Source: Paenibacillus cellulositrophicus
Lineage (GTDB): Bacteria > Bacillota > Bacilli > Paenibacillales > Paenibacillaceae
Direction: 5' to 3'
NCBI RefSeq assembly: GCF_009363095.1
Contig: NZ_CP045295.1
Span: 992,001-1,056,000 of the forward strand
Length of the DNA: 64,000 nt
Part shown: one piece after another, positions 33,998 to 42,941 of the stretch
Position numbering within the stretch: the stretch's first letter is position 1
How the letters are laid out: every line of letters begins with the position of its first letter
Position numbers and translations under genes: made by a program
Notes under the pieces: generated by a model
Told to the model about the DNA's origin: nothing
Databases searched by the model: none
Seen by the model: only the letters and a program-made list of their open reading frames with translations

Positions 33998-34937
33998 ACG
34001 CTTCCTCCGTGAGGGGAACATATTGAATACGCATCTTGATGTCCTGCTCATAATCGCCGAACTGCCGCCCGAAGATGTTCACTCCGCCTTTATGGACCGC
34101 ATTTGGATCCACGCCGATCCGCAGGCGCAAATTCGGACGCCCATCCAGCTGAAGATCGTTGATGCCCACATCCGATACCTTTTTCATATCCAGCGTCGTT
34201 CGGTCCTCATCGACCCGCCACGTTTTCAAGAGGCCGTACTGCGTCGTCCAATCGAGCCACCAGGAGGGGTTCAGCCTGCCGCGGCGGTCCCCGAAATCCC
34301 CTGGACTCGTCCACATCCCGATCTCAAGCCCGTTCACCCAGACCGATATGTCCGAGGGCCAATCGTTATCGAAGTTGGGCGCCTCCGAGCAGATTTCCAT
34401 GGACAGCTCAAGCGATTTGATTTTGACGTTTTGCGGAAGCTCCAGCGGCAAAATGTACTCCAAGTAACCTTTGCGGAACCAGATGATCTGCGCATCGATA
34501 TGCTTTGGATGGTAGAAGCTCGCTGGCTCGTCTTCCCGGATGATCATTTCGGTGCCGCTCGCCATGCCGCAGGTCGGGAATACTTCGCAATCGCTGTACA
34601 ATCCGATCGGAATTTCGACCTCATAAACGCCGTAATTTTCCTTGGTCGATTGGATCGCCGGGTTGAGACTGATATGGATGTCATCATAACTGCGGGTGCA
34701 TACCTTCATCGCCCCCCGGGCCGCGGGCAGAAGCTCTGTCGTCAGCAGCTTGGCGGCCTCCAAAATTTTGACGTTGTTCGCCACTGTCGACACCGGCAGC
34801 TTGAGTGCTTCCGAAATTTCGATGATATTCATGCTCCGCGTGTAGAGCAGTTTCAGCATATCCACCCTCGCCCTGGTGGACAATGCATGGGCAACCTGAA
34901 CCAGCTGATCCGGCTCATTCACATTCAGATCCAACAT
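33996..34937 (-). CDS. ArsR-type regulator with C-terminal beta-rich domain
   Basis: A 313-residue protein. Residues about 8-85 form an ArsR-like winged helix (VAHALSTRARVDMLKLLYTR, then IIEISEALKLPVSTVANNVKILEAAKLL). The remaining 220 residues are predicted mostly beta strand and rich in aromatics (DISVWVNGLEIGMW, GRLNPSWWLDWTTQYG, NLRLRIGVDPNAVHKGGVNIFG), reminiscent of a carbohydrate-binding jelly roll. ArsR proteins are normally about 100 residues, so this is a fusion. AAGGAAGG precedes the ATG. Its position next to the second sugar operon suggests a one-component sugar-responsive regulator. The sensor role of the C-terminal domain is inferred. Confidence 0.8.
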   Translation of the reverse strand: MLDLNVNEPDQLVQVAHALSTRARVDMLKLLYTRSMNIIEISEALKLPVSTVANNVKILEAAKLLTTELLPAARGAMKVCTRSYDDIHISLNPAIQSTKENYGVYEVEIPIGLYSDCEVFPTCGMASGTEMIIREDEPASFYHPKHIDAQIIWFRKGYLEYILPLELPQNVKIKSLELSMEICSEAPNFDNDWPSDISVWVNGLEIGMWTSPGDFGDRRGRLNPSWWLDWTTQYGLLKTWRVDEDRTTLDMKKVSDVGINDLQLDGRPNLRLRIGVDPNAVHKGGVNIFGRQFGDYEQDIKMRIQYVPLTEEA

Positions 34938-35333
34938 GCTAATCCTTCCTTCTTGTTCCAGCTCTTTTTATGCCTAAGTTTGAGTTTACCTTGTTTGGGA
35001 CAGCAGAAGCAAGATCTTCGCAAGAAAACAAGAACTAGGGAATGCCGGGAATCCCGTTTCCTGATAGAGAATGGAGCCTTCTATCCGGAATTTATTTTCT
35101 TTTTGAAGGCGCTGTCCCCATCGTAATGATGATACAAATTGGCTTAACTGTGACTGTTTCCTTCATCGAATTGACGTATACAATCACTGAATCCAAAAAA
35201 TCCAAATTGATAGATCGAAAACGGTTTACCAGATTCTATTCTGGAATACTCCGTCATATCCTGATTATGGAAAAGGCGTGATTATGCACGGCATCGATAT
35301 GTTTATGCACGGCATACGGCTATCCGGATACGC
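34938..35333. other. Gene-poor spacer with a 13-bp direct repeat
   Basis: No convincing gene is seen in this stretch. The only structure noted is TTATGCACGGCAT at 35282-35294, repeated at 35303-35315 (21-bp period). Each copy contains the small dyad ATGC-ACG-GCAT. Confidence 0.6.
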
Positions 35334-35357
35334 AAAAAAGGAGCCCGCAGGCTCCTT
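35334..35357 (-). terminator. Terminator of the third sugar-importer operon
   Basis: AAGGAGCC (35338-35345) pairs with GGCTCCTT (35350-35357), followed on the minus strand by TTTTTTGCG. It lies about 15 bp after the Gfo/Idh/MocA gene. Confidence 0.85.
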
Positions 35358-35371
35358 CAGGGGCTCTATAT

Positions 35372-36343
35372 TTACCCCCTCTTGGTTATGGTCACCGGCA
35401 ATCCGCTTTGTGCCGATTCGTTGGCAGCCAGCGTCACTTCCAGCGTGTGCATCGCTTCTTCATACGGAGCCAGAATCAAGCTCTGGTCACCCGTGGCAAC
35501 GGCCCGAAAGAAAGCGTCGTCCTGGACTTTGTAGAAATCGGATTTGCCGCGAAGAATGATCGTCTGCTCCGGTTCCAGAATGGTAAGCGACGTTCCTTCG
35601 AGCGTCAATCTGAAATCCCTTCCAATGATCTCCAGGGAGGAACGGCTGTCCGGCTGGGGTAGAAAACCGGTGTCAATGTGGCCGATTGCGCCCGAATCGA
35701 ACACCAGGTTGACCGAAGCGGCATCCGGCGTCGTGATCCCGGGAACGTCCCTGTTCAGCAGCAGGGCCATGTCAGCACTGACCTTGTGGACTGTTCCGGC
35801 CAAGTACAGCATAAGATCCACATTATGGGTCGTCTGCTCTACCAGCTGTCCGCCCGATTTGGCATGGTCCACCCACCAAGGGGTATCCGGCAACCCGCCG
35901 AACCTGTGGGCCCGCACCATGGCGATTTCTTTGCCGGCCAGGTACTGTTTCGCCTTCTGTACCGGCTCCATATACCTTAGGCAGTAGCCTGTGGCCGTCA
36001 TGACGCCCGCTTTCCGGATAAAATCCGCTTTTTGCCGTACAGTGCCCATATCCAGACCCAGCGGCTTTTCCACCAGCAGATGAATGCCCCTTCCCGCCGC
36101 CTGCTCTTCAATATCGCCATGGGCAAAGGGGGGAACGCACACAAAGAGCGCATCCAGCTGCTCATTCGCCAGCATCCGCCGGATATCCGTATAAGCGACT
36201 CCACCATACCGTTTTACGGCTAGTTCCGCCTGCTTCGCGGAAATATCGCACACGGCGACCAGCTCTGCCTGATCATGATCGTCAATATGCTTCAAATGCT
36301 CGGAGGCGATTCCGCCTGCCCCGACCAAACCAACACGAACCAT
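35372..36343 (-). CDS. Gfo/Idh/MocA-family oxidoreductase
   Basis: A 323-residue NAD(P)-dependent sugar oxidoreductase: Rossmann motif VGLVGAGGIASEHLKHI (about 3-19), family motif VEKPLGLD (about 91-98), and WWVDHAKSGGQLVEQTTHNVDLMLYL (within about 153-178) with the catalytic-type His. AAGGAGG precedes two adjacent ATGs, of which the second (36343) has better spacing. It follows the third importer's binding-protein gene, with a terminator between them, so it may be read through or have its own promoter. The substrate is unknown. Confidence 0.87.
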   Translation of the reverse strand: MVRVGLVGAGGIASEHLKHIDDHDQAELVAVCDISAKQAELAVKRYGGVAYTDIRRMLANEQLDALFVCVPPFAHGDIEEQAAGRGIHLLVEKPLGLDMGTVRQKADFIRKAGVMTATGYCLRYMEPVQKAKQYLAGKEIAMVRAHRFGGLPDTPWWVDHAKSGGQLVEQTTHNVDLMLYLAGTVHKVSADMALLLNRDVPGITTPDAASVNLVFDSGAIGHIDTGFLPQPDSRSSLEIIGRDFRLTLEGTSLTILEPEQTIILRGKSDFYKVQDDAFFRAVATGDQSLILAPYEEAMHTLEVTLAANESAQSGLPVTITKRG

Positions 36344-36446
36344 CATGGGACCTCCTTACATACTGTTTTTCAAACACACGCAATGGGATCATTTGCTCCT
36401 GCCGCTAGGCAGCTACAATTTCGAATATCGTCCTTGCGTCTCCTGG

Positions 36447-36486
36447 TAAAAAGGAAGTGCAAAGGCCCCGTGAAGGGCCCTGCACT
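36447..36486 (-). terminator. Terminator after the third binding-protein gene
   Basis: AGTGCA (36456-36461) pairs with TGCACT (36481-36486), with an inner GGCCC/GGGCC stem. On the minus strand it is followed by TTCCTTTTTACC. It would reduce read-through from or into neighbouring genes. Confidence 0.75.
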
Positions 36487-36498
36487 CGCTTTAACCTG

Positions 36499-37878
36499 TC
36501 ACTTCAGATTGGCGGACCATTTTTCCGCGCGGTCCTGCAGTTCGTCCAGGAACTGCTGGATGTCCGGCGCGTTGCCGGAAGCCGCCTTGCTGATAAAGCC
36601 GTTGACGGCCGGGACGATATCGCTCATATAGAACGGATTGGCTTCGTCCATCAGCTCGGAGTGCCCGACATTGGCGATGTCCAGCGCCTTTTTCACATAT
36701 TTGTCTTCCGGCTTCACAAAATCGGCCTGCTTGATCGTCGGTGTCATCGCGAAGTTCTCATACGTATATTTTTGCGTCATCGGGCTGGTCAGGAATTTGA
36801 GAACTTCCCAGGAAGCTTTCACGTCCTTGGCGTTCTTCGCCATGACGAACGGATCCACGGCCACCCAGCCTTCACCTTTCGGACCCATATTCATCACCGG
36901 CTCGAACCGGTCCAGCAAATCCTTGTTATTGTTTGCGATAAATTCGTTCATCGTCGCGCCGCCGGTGCTGTCCAGCGCAATCGCGATGTTGTTTTTCTCA
37001 AGCCCGAAGTTTTCCGCTCCCTGGGCTGTGATAAAGCCGGCCGGCGGCAGCTTTGCGGCTTCCTTCAGCCATTCCATGACCTTCACCATTTCCGGGGTGT
37101 TCAGATGCCATTTGATCGACTTTACGTCTTTCAGCGAGCCTTCGGCCCCTTTCGCTCCGAAAGCCAGGGTCAGCGCCACAAAAGTGGAGCCGTTCAGCGA
37201 GTTGCCCGACCAGTATACGCCGTAGTTCTGCTCGCCGGTTTTCGGATTTTTGCCGGTCATCTTTTTGGCTTTTTCCAAAATTTCTTCCGGGGGCGCTTTC
37301 TCCGTCAAGCCTTCGACGCCCCAGTCGCTGAACAGCTTTTTGTCATAGATCGTCATGCGGCGGCCCAGCACGGCAGGAATGCCGAACTGCTTGGATCCGT
37401 CCGGTGACTTGGTGCTGTAGGAATTGTTCATGATGCCGTCCAGATAAATGCCGGGATCAAACGATGTGTCTTCTTTGATCAAGTCGTCCAGATCACGCAA
37501 CAGTCCGTCCTGATACCATTGGGAGGCAAAAGCTCCCCCGGTGTACAGCACGTCGGCATCCCCCGACATGAGCATCGCCGTTTGCTTGGCCTTTACGTTC
37601 TCCCAAGGAATTTGGTACAGCTCCACCTTGATATTCGGGTACATTTTCTTGAACGTCTTATCCATGTACTCGGTCAGCCCGATCGTCGGATTGCCTGTCT
37701 GCGCGTTGATGCCGTTGTCGAGCTGCCAGCCGGCCAGCGCCACCCGGACGGTTCCTTTCATGTCAGAGACTTGCTTGATTTCCACGCCGCCGGTCACGTC
37801 TTTGCCTGATCCCTCAGAGCAGGCTGCCAGCGTGAATACGAGCGTACAGGACAGCAGCAGCATAAGCCATTTTTTCAT
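36499..37878 (-). CDS. Sugar-binding lipoprotein of ABC importer
   Basis: A 459-residue family 1 solute-binding protein with lipobox LAAC (about residues 17-20). The mature protein has the usual binding-protein segments (LTEYMDKTFKKMYPNIKVELYQIPWEN, MLMSGDADVLYTGGAF). AAGGGGG precedes the ATG. It is the third gene of the importer operon, after both permeases, an order different from the other two CUT1 operons here. Confidence 0.88.
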   Translation of the reverse strand: MKKWLMLLLSCTLVFTLAACSEGSGKDVTGGVEIKQVSDMKGTVRVALAGWQLDNGINAQTGNPTIGLTEYMDKTFKKMYPNIKVELYQIPWENVKAKQTAMLMSGDADVLYTGGAFASQWYQDGLLRDLDDLIKEDTSFDPGIYLDGIMNNSYSTKSPDGSKQFGIPAVLGRRMTIYDKKLFSDWGVEGLTEKAPPEEILEKAKKMTGKNPKTGEQNYGVYWSGNSLNGSTFVALTLAFGAKGAEGSLKDVKSIKWHLNTPEMVKVMEWLKEAAKLPPAGFITAQGAENFGLEKNNIAIALDSTGGATMNEFIANNNKDLLDRFEPVMNMGPKGEGWVAVDPFVMAKNAKDVKASWEVLKFLTSPMTQKYTYENFAMTPTIKQADFVKPEDKYVKKALDIANVGHSELMDEANPFYMSDIVPAVNGFISKAASGNAPDIQQFLDELQDRAEKWSANLK

Positions 37879-37958
37879 GCATGTTCCCCCTTTTCATCAT
37901 CAGTGTGTTCGCAATCATCATAGGTGCCGTGCGGCCCCAAGGCCGCGCTTCGCCGGGT

Positions 37959-38825
37959 TTACTGCTTGATCCCGGACAAAGCAATGCTTTCGATAATGTA
38001 ACGCTGCAAAAACATATATACGACGACGACAGGAATGAGACTGACCGCCGTTGCAGCCATAATGATCGAGGGCTGTTGGTTGATGCCGTTGTTATAGGTA
38101 AACATCGCCAGGCCGATCTGGATCGTATATTTGGCAGCATTCTTCAGCACCAGCAGCGGCCACAGCATTTCGTTCCACACGCCCAGGAACAGGAGGATGA
38201 TCATGGTGGCGATAATCGGCGTGCAGAGCGGCAAATACACCCGGCCGAACACGGTGAACTCCCCGGCGCCGTCGAGAATGGCGGCTTCGCGCAGGCTGGA
38301 TGGCAGCTGGTCGATGAAGGCTTTGGCCAAAAACGTGCCGAAGGCATAGTTAAGTGCTGGTAAATAAAAAGCCAGATAATTGTCCAGAAGCCCCAGCTTG
38401 CTGAAGAGCAGGTACTGTGGAATCATGGTCATTTCAAACGGAATCATCATCGTACTCAGCGCCAGCAGAAGCACCAGGCTCGCCCCTTTGAACCGCAGCT
38501 TGGAGAGGGCATAACCGGACAGCAGCGCGGACAGCGAGCTGACAACGATAACGCCTGCGCTGACGATGATGGAATTGATGATATAGCGGAACATTTTAAT
38601 GTTCGTAAAGGCTACTTCATACGTGCGTATGGACGGCTCTTCCGGCCAGATTTTCGGCGGAAACGTAATGTTCAGCCGGGCCCCCCAGTCAAAGCTGGTC
38701 ACGAGCATCCACAGGAATGGCACGATCATAATAAAGGAGCCGAGAAACAGCACGATGGCGAGAATCCACTGACTGAGAGGGATTTTTTTGCGGCGCAGCG
38801 TCTTGGAATCGGCCGTTTGGATCAT
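37959..38825 (-). CDS. Sugar ABC importer permease (MalG type)
   Basis: A 288-residue CUT1 permease with six hydrophobic segments. The EAA loop is SSLREAAILDGAGEFTVFGRVYLPLCTPIIA (about 176-206), and it has the family ending ESIALSGIKQ. AAGGAGG precedes the ATG. It is 65 bp after the partner permease. Confidence 0.9.
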   Translation of the reverse strand: MIQTADSKTLRRKKIPLSQWILAIVLFLGSFIMIVPFLWMLVTSFDWGARLNITFPPKIWPEEPSIRTYEVAFTNIKMFRYIINSIIVSAGVIVVSSLSALLSGYALSKLRFKGASLVLLLALSTMMIPFEMTMIPQYLLFSKLGLLDNYLAFYLPALNYAFGTFLAKAFIDQLPSSLREAAILDGAGEFTVFGRVYLPLCTPIIATMIILLFLGVWNEMLWPLLVLKNAAKYTIQIGLAMFTYNNGINQQPSIIMAATAVSLIPVVVVYMFLQRYIIESIALSGIKQ

Positions 38826-38890
38826 GGCGGGACCTCCTTTGCTTAAGTATCATGTAGTTCTGATATGACGACGGTATTGGCTCTAGTGCG

Positions 38891-39838
38891 TCAGTCGAGG
38901 CTGTCTTTGCGGCGGTTCAACAGCATCATGACTGCGGTCAGCGCCAAAATGATGATGAACAGCAGATAAGAAGCGGCTGTGGCCAGACCCATTTGCGATG
39001 CCAAAAATGCGTTCCGGTATATGTACAGCACCACCGTCATCAGGCTTCCGCCCGGATTGCCCGCCGTACCGCCGATCAGCCACACGTCAGTGAACCGCTT
39101 CATGCCGCCGATCGTGCCCATAATGAGCATAAAGACGAAGATCGGACGTAAATAAGGGATGGTGATATGGAGCCATTTCTTGTACCCGCCCGCCCCATCG
39201 ACTTCAGCGGCTTCGTACAGGTCGCGCGGCACGCTTTGCAGGCCAGCCAGAAAAATGATCGTGTTGTAGCCAAGCGCCCCCCACAGGCTCATCAGCACGA
39301 TGCTGTAGCGCGACACCTCCGGATTCGTAAACCAGCCGATGGGATGGTGAACCCCGAACCAGCTCAGCACAAAGTTCAGCAGCCCTTCTTTCGATGGGAA
39401 AAACAGAAACGAGAACAGGAGACTGGTCGCTACCGCCGACACGACGTTCGGCAGAAAATAGACGGCCTTAAAAAAGTTTTTGCCGAAGTTCCATTTGAGA
39501 TTGTTGATCAGGCTCGCCAGCACAAAGGATAATACGATGCCGAGCACCACGGACAAGACGCCCATCAAAAACGTATTTGTAAGCGCTTGCCAGAAGACCG
39601 GATCCTCCAGGGCATACCGGTAATTGCTGAGCCCCACCCACTTTCCGTTCAGCGACAGGCCCGACGTCTGGTGAAAGCTGATAAACAATGCGGCAAACAT
39701 CGGATAGATGGCAAATGCGAGCACGCCGATAATTAATGGGGCGCTGAACAAATAGCCGGTCCAATCATTGCGCGTGAACCATTTTTTTCGTTTGGGTGTC
39801 ATTTTCTTGTCAGCATTCATCTCATTGCTTACTATCAA
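38891..39838 (-). CDS. Sugar ABC importer permease (MalF type)
   Basis: A 315-residue CUT1 permease with six hydrophobic segments and the EAA loop LYEAAEVDGAGGYKKWLHITIPYLRPIFV. The TTG start at 39838 has AAGGAGG 8 nt upstream; the internal ATG six codons later has no site. It is the first gene of the third importer operon. The upstream region carries two TTTATGT copies 19 bp apart, a possible activator site, but no clear -35/-10. Confidence 0.88.
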   Translation of the reverse strand: MIVSNEMNADKKMTPKRKKWFTRNDWTGYLFSAPLIIGVLAFAIYPMFAALFISFHQTSGLSLNGKWVGLSNYRYALEDPVFWQALTNTFLMGVLSVVLGIVLSFVLASLINNLKWNFGKNFFKAVYFLPNVVSAVATSLLFSFLFFPSKEGLLNFVLSWFGVHHPIGWFTNPEVSRYSIVLMSLWGALGYNTIIFLAGLQSVPRDLYEAAEVDGAGGYKKWLHITIPYLRPIFVFMLIMGTIGGMKRFTDVWLIGGTAGNPGGSLMTVVLYIYRNAFLASQMGLATAASYLLFIIILALTAVMMLLNRRKDSLD

Positions 39839-40042
39839 TCGGCCCTCCTCCTTCCAAAAGGATCCCTAATGCCAACAACATGCGTCATCATTGGGTGATC
39901 ATCAGCTTTGGTACATATTTATGTCCGGGACAGCCGTTTATGTTCGTTTGTTATTTCGATGTAAGACTTAAAAATAACTGGCACACTCGCCCATCCCGTG
40001 AATAGACTGTGTACCATCAAAAGCTTAGGGAAGGATTGGCCG

Positions 40043-40945
40043 ATGAACTATCCGTATGCTAAATATGGCGTCATTCACCAGTGCAAGGACATTCCGGTGG
40101 CTTTTCCGCCGGATCAGCACCAGCACGGGCAGCCGGGCATTGAATATGTGATGAACCCGCTCCCCGTATCTGAAAATCCGAACTATATCGGAACCGGTAA
40201 ATTAAAGGACAAGGTGGCGATCATCACCGGAGGAGACAGCGGTATCGGCCGTGCGGTCGCCATCGCTTTTGCCAAAGAAGGCGCCGACCTTGTGATCGTA
40301 TATCTTAATGAGCACAGGGATGCTCAGGACACGGAGCGGCGAATCCGCCAGCTCGGCAGAACATGTCTACTGCTTCCCGTTGACGTGCGGTCGCCGGGCT
40401 TCGCATCGTATATCGTTGACAGCACTCTGAGGGCATTCGGGAAAATCGACATTCTCATTAACAATGCCGGGGTTCAGTACTTCCAAACCTCACTGCTGGA
40501 CATTTCCGAAGAACAGCTGCGCAATACGTTCGAAGTGAACATTTTGTCCTTTATCCTTCTGACCAAGGCGGTCCTCCCCCACCTCCGGCCGGGAAGCAGC
40601 ATCGTAAACACCGCATCCGTGACTGCGTATGTCGGCAATGATACGCTCATGGACTACTCCTCGACCAAAGGTGCGATCGTCAGCTTCACCCGCGCTCTCG
40701 CCCGAAATCTTGCCCCTCAATGCATCCGGGTTAACGCAGTTGCTCCGGGTCCCGTATGGACGCCGCTCAATCCCGCTTCGATACCTCCTGAGCGGATTGC
40801 CGTCTTCGGCCGCGACGTGCCGTTGGGGCGTGCCGCCCAGCCTTACGAGCTGGCACCCACGTATGTGCTGCTGGCTTCGGACGACGGGTCGTATATCACC
40901 GGAACGACGATCCACATCAACGGAGGGCAAATGGTTACTGATTAG
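40043..40945 (+). CDS. Short-chain dehydrogenase/reductase
   Basis: A 300-residue SDR of the stress-associated type with an N-terminal extension (YhdF/YhxC-like). It has the cofactor motif TGGDSGIGRA (about 63-72), NNAG (about 142-145), the catalytic Ser in NTASVTAY, and YSSTKGA with the YxxxK pair (Tyr about 199). GGAAGG precedes the ATG at 40043. It is divergent from the third importer operon and stands alone. It is probably an NAD(P)-dependent reductase of unknown substrate. Confidence 0.87.
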   Translation: MNYPYAKYGVIHQCKDIPVAFPPDQHQHGQPGIEYVMNPLPVSENPNYIGTGKLKDKVAIITGGDSGIGRAVAIAFAKEGADLVIVYLNEHRDAQDTERRIRQLGRTCLLLPVDVRSPGFASYIVDSTLRAFGKIDILINNAGVQYFQTSLLDISEEQLRNTFEVNILSFILLTKAVLPHLRPGSSIVNTASVTAYVGNDTLMDYSSTKGAIVSFTRALARNLAPQCIRVNAVAPGPVWTPLNPASIPPERIAVFGRDVPLGRAAQPYELAPTYVLLASDDGSYITGTTIHINGGQMVTD

Positions 40946-41046
40946 TGCTGAGGCAGAATCGCAAAGAGGGGCCGCTTTAGCATCGATAAAATTCGATCTT
41001 AACGGGACGGAGGCCCCGGGTCAGAATCGTTAAGCGGTTTGCAGGC

Positions 41047-41082
41047 AAAAAAAGAGAGCTGAAATATAGCTCTCTTTTTTTT
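41047..41082. terminator. Bidirectional terminator
   Basis: AGAGAGCT pairs with AGCTCTCT around a short loop, extended by A7 on the left and T8 on the right. It ends the 26-codon gene on the minus strand and can also stop read-through from the SDR gene. Confidence 0.88.
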
Positions 41083-41087
41083 GCAGC

Positions 41088-41168
41088 TTATGATTTTCCT
41101 TTTCCGCTGACAAGTCCTATGATCATGACGACAAGTGCCAATAAAGCGATCAGCTGATCGATCGTCAT
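41088..41168 (-). CDS. 26-residue hydrophobic membrane peptide
   Basis: A very small gene: ATG at 41168, AGGAGG 9 nt before it, a TAA stop, and a strong terminator immediately after. The peptide begins MTIDQLIALLALVVMIIGLV and ends in a short basic tail (SGKGKS): one membrane span with a charged C terminus. This resembles the small holin-like or type I toxin peptides annotated in Bacillus and Paenibacillus, but it could equally be a small membrane-protein regulator. No antisense RNA gene could be identified by eye. Coding status rests on the ribosome site, the hydrophobic design and the terminator. Confidence 0.6.
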   Translation of the reverse strand: MTIDQLIALLALVVMIIGLVSGKGKS

Positions 41169-41299
41169 CGCCGCCCGCCTCCTCTGTGAAAGGATGGCTC
41201 TTCCCAGGCGGCTTCTCTCTCCCGTGCTGCTTGCGTACGTTCCCCATTACAGATATATGAGTGGTCCGGGTGGAATATGACCGATCCGTAGAACGGCGA

Positions 41300-42757
41300 T
41301 TACAAATCCCGCAGAAATCGCTGAACCCGCTCCTTGTACATCTCCTTATCCAAATAGCCTTGAAACAGCCTGTTGCTGGTTACCTGCTGTCCCCCGAAGA
41401 AAAAGCGTTCGTAGAGCTGCTGCCGCCCGCCGAAACCGCTGCTGCTCAGCTCCCAGGCCAGCCGGAACAGCGCAGTCTTATCCCGGGCGTCCATGTTGCT
41501 GCCTTTAAGATAAGTCGATAAATAGGGAGCAATCCCGGATGCCTCAAAATCCTGCTCCGACGGAATCATAATGACGCTGCTGGACCCGAGCAGCTGGATA
41601 ATTTCCATCATCCGTGCATACATTTGGGGATAGATGACGGTAGCGGACCAGAGCGGCTTATAGTCGGGCAGCATGCTTCCCCACCGGTCCACCTTTGCAC
41701 CCGCTTCGGAAGCGAGCAGCAGCGCCTTGAGCGACTCCAGATTTACGATCACCTCTGTCACTTGTTCGGTGACCACGCTTCCGGTTCTTTCCAGTGCGTC
41801 GACAATGGACAAAATGACTCCCAGAACAAACTCGGTCTTCGCCACGTATCGGCAGCAAACCTGGTGTGCTGCATGAACGTGAAAGCCGCTCTGTGCAAAG
41901 AAGCGTATGGACAGGCTGTCGTTGCCAAGAATGAATATACGCTCCCAAGGAACGAGCACGTGATCGAAAATGACGAGAGTGTCCATTTCCTCAAATCGCG
42001 AGCTGAGCGGATAATCGTAAGCCGAATCGCCGCCGACCAGGCTTTCCCGGCTTATCCACTTCATACCCGGAAGGTTGTTCGGGACGGCAAAAGCAAAAGT
42101 TTCGGGGTTGTCTTCCTCCTGAAACAGGAACGATGCTGGCGGATACACGAGTATTTCATCAGCTGTGACGCCCTGGGTCGCCAGCAGAAACGCGCCTGAC
42201 ACCATGACGCCTTCTGTCGTCTGGTCGACGATGCGCGCCGCGGTATTGAGGACCGTTCCGTCATCAAGCATTTCGGCGGTACGGCTCGCCGCCGGCTGCA
42301 CGAAGGCGTGGGACAGCGTAATGTCATGCTCTGAGCAGTATCGGTAGTAATTCCGCATGTTGTCCGCATACTTCGCATCCGCTTCAGCCAGCAGCTCCGA
42401 GGCGGCAGCGTAGGCCATAACGGCCGTGTTCATATAATCCGGCGATCTGCCGAGCAGGCCGAAATGCCGCTCACCCCACAGCATCATCGCTCTCCTGCGT
42501 CTGGCCAAATCTTCCTGCGTCTTCGGCTGTAAGTACGATAAGCCTACCGGTTCCCCGGTTTCCGGAGACGTGTATGTCATAAGCTGCGCATACTCCTCCG
42601 CGACCTGCATATCGTACAAAGACGCCTGAGTGCTCATTAAACCGCGGAAAGCCGCATGGTCGGACAGCTTTCCTTGGATTTGCTTACCTCGAAGCCAAAC
42701 CTCCGGCTGTGCCTGGTCGATCCGTTCTATATACTCCTTACCGTTTTTCACCGGCAT
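41300..42757 (-). CDS. HpaB-family FAD-dependent hydroxylase/dehydratase
   Basis: A 485-residue protein of the 4-hydroxyphenylacetate 3-monooxygenase large-subunit family, which also includes 4-hydroxybutyryl-CoA dehydratases. Hallmarks are YTSPETGEPVGLSYLQPKT, EGVMVSGAFLLAT, MDTLVIFDHVLVPWERIF, and a C-terminal SSGFGGRQQLYERFFFGG. Family enzymes hydroxylate phenols using reduced FAD supplied by a separate reductase. No HpaC-like reductase gene is adjacent, so it must use a reductase from elsewhere or have another role. GGGAG precedes the ATG. Confidence 0.85.
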   Translation of the reverse strand: MPVKNGKEYIERIDQAQPEVWLRGKQIQGKLSDHAAFRGLMSTQASLYDMQVAEEYAQLMTYTSPETGEPVGLSYLQPKTQEDLARRRRAMMLWGERHFGLLGRSPDYMNTAVMAYAAASELLAEADAKYADNMRNYYRYCSEHDITLSHAFVQPAASRTAEMLDDGTVLNTAARIVDQTTEGVMVSGAFLLATQGVTADEILVYPPASFLFQEEDNPETFAFAVPNNLPGMKWISRESLVGGDSAYDYPLSSRFEEMDTLVIFDHVLVPWERIFILGNDSLSIRFFAQSGFHVHAAHQVCCRYVAKTEFVLGVILSIVDALERTGSVVTEQVTEVIVNLESLKALLLASEAGAKVDRWGSMLPDYKPLWSATVIYPQMYARMMEIIQLLGSSSVIMIPSEQDFEASGIAPYLSTYLKGSNMDARDKTALFRLAWELSSSGFGGRQQLYERFFFGGQQVTSNRLFQGYLDKEMYKERVQRFLRDL

Positions 42758-42941
42758 ACGGATGGCTCCCTTCCTAGAAATGTTACATTCATCCTATTCC
42801 ACTCCGCTGTATGAAGTGAGGTATGACCGCCTAATCATGAAGGCTCTGCATGAACAAAAAATAAGTGCAATTCACTCTCTTTAACGCTAAATAGGAACAT
42901 GATATGATAGCAGAAAATAACGAATATGGGGGAAGCAGACT

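Noticed and set aside
35042-35281. A 79-codon plus-strand open frame in the 434-bp spacer
   Set aside because: No ribosome site, poor codon pattern and no recognisable features.
39917-39942. TTTATGT repeated 19 bp apart before the third importer operon, as an activator site
   Set aside because: Only seven bases long in an AT-rich spacer and the period is not a whole number of helical turns; too weak to list.
40999-41247. An 82-codon minus-strand frame overlapping the 26-codon gene
   Set aside because: Highly charged, no ribosome site. The overlapping short frame has the ribosome site and a coherent membrane design.
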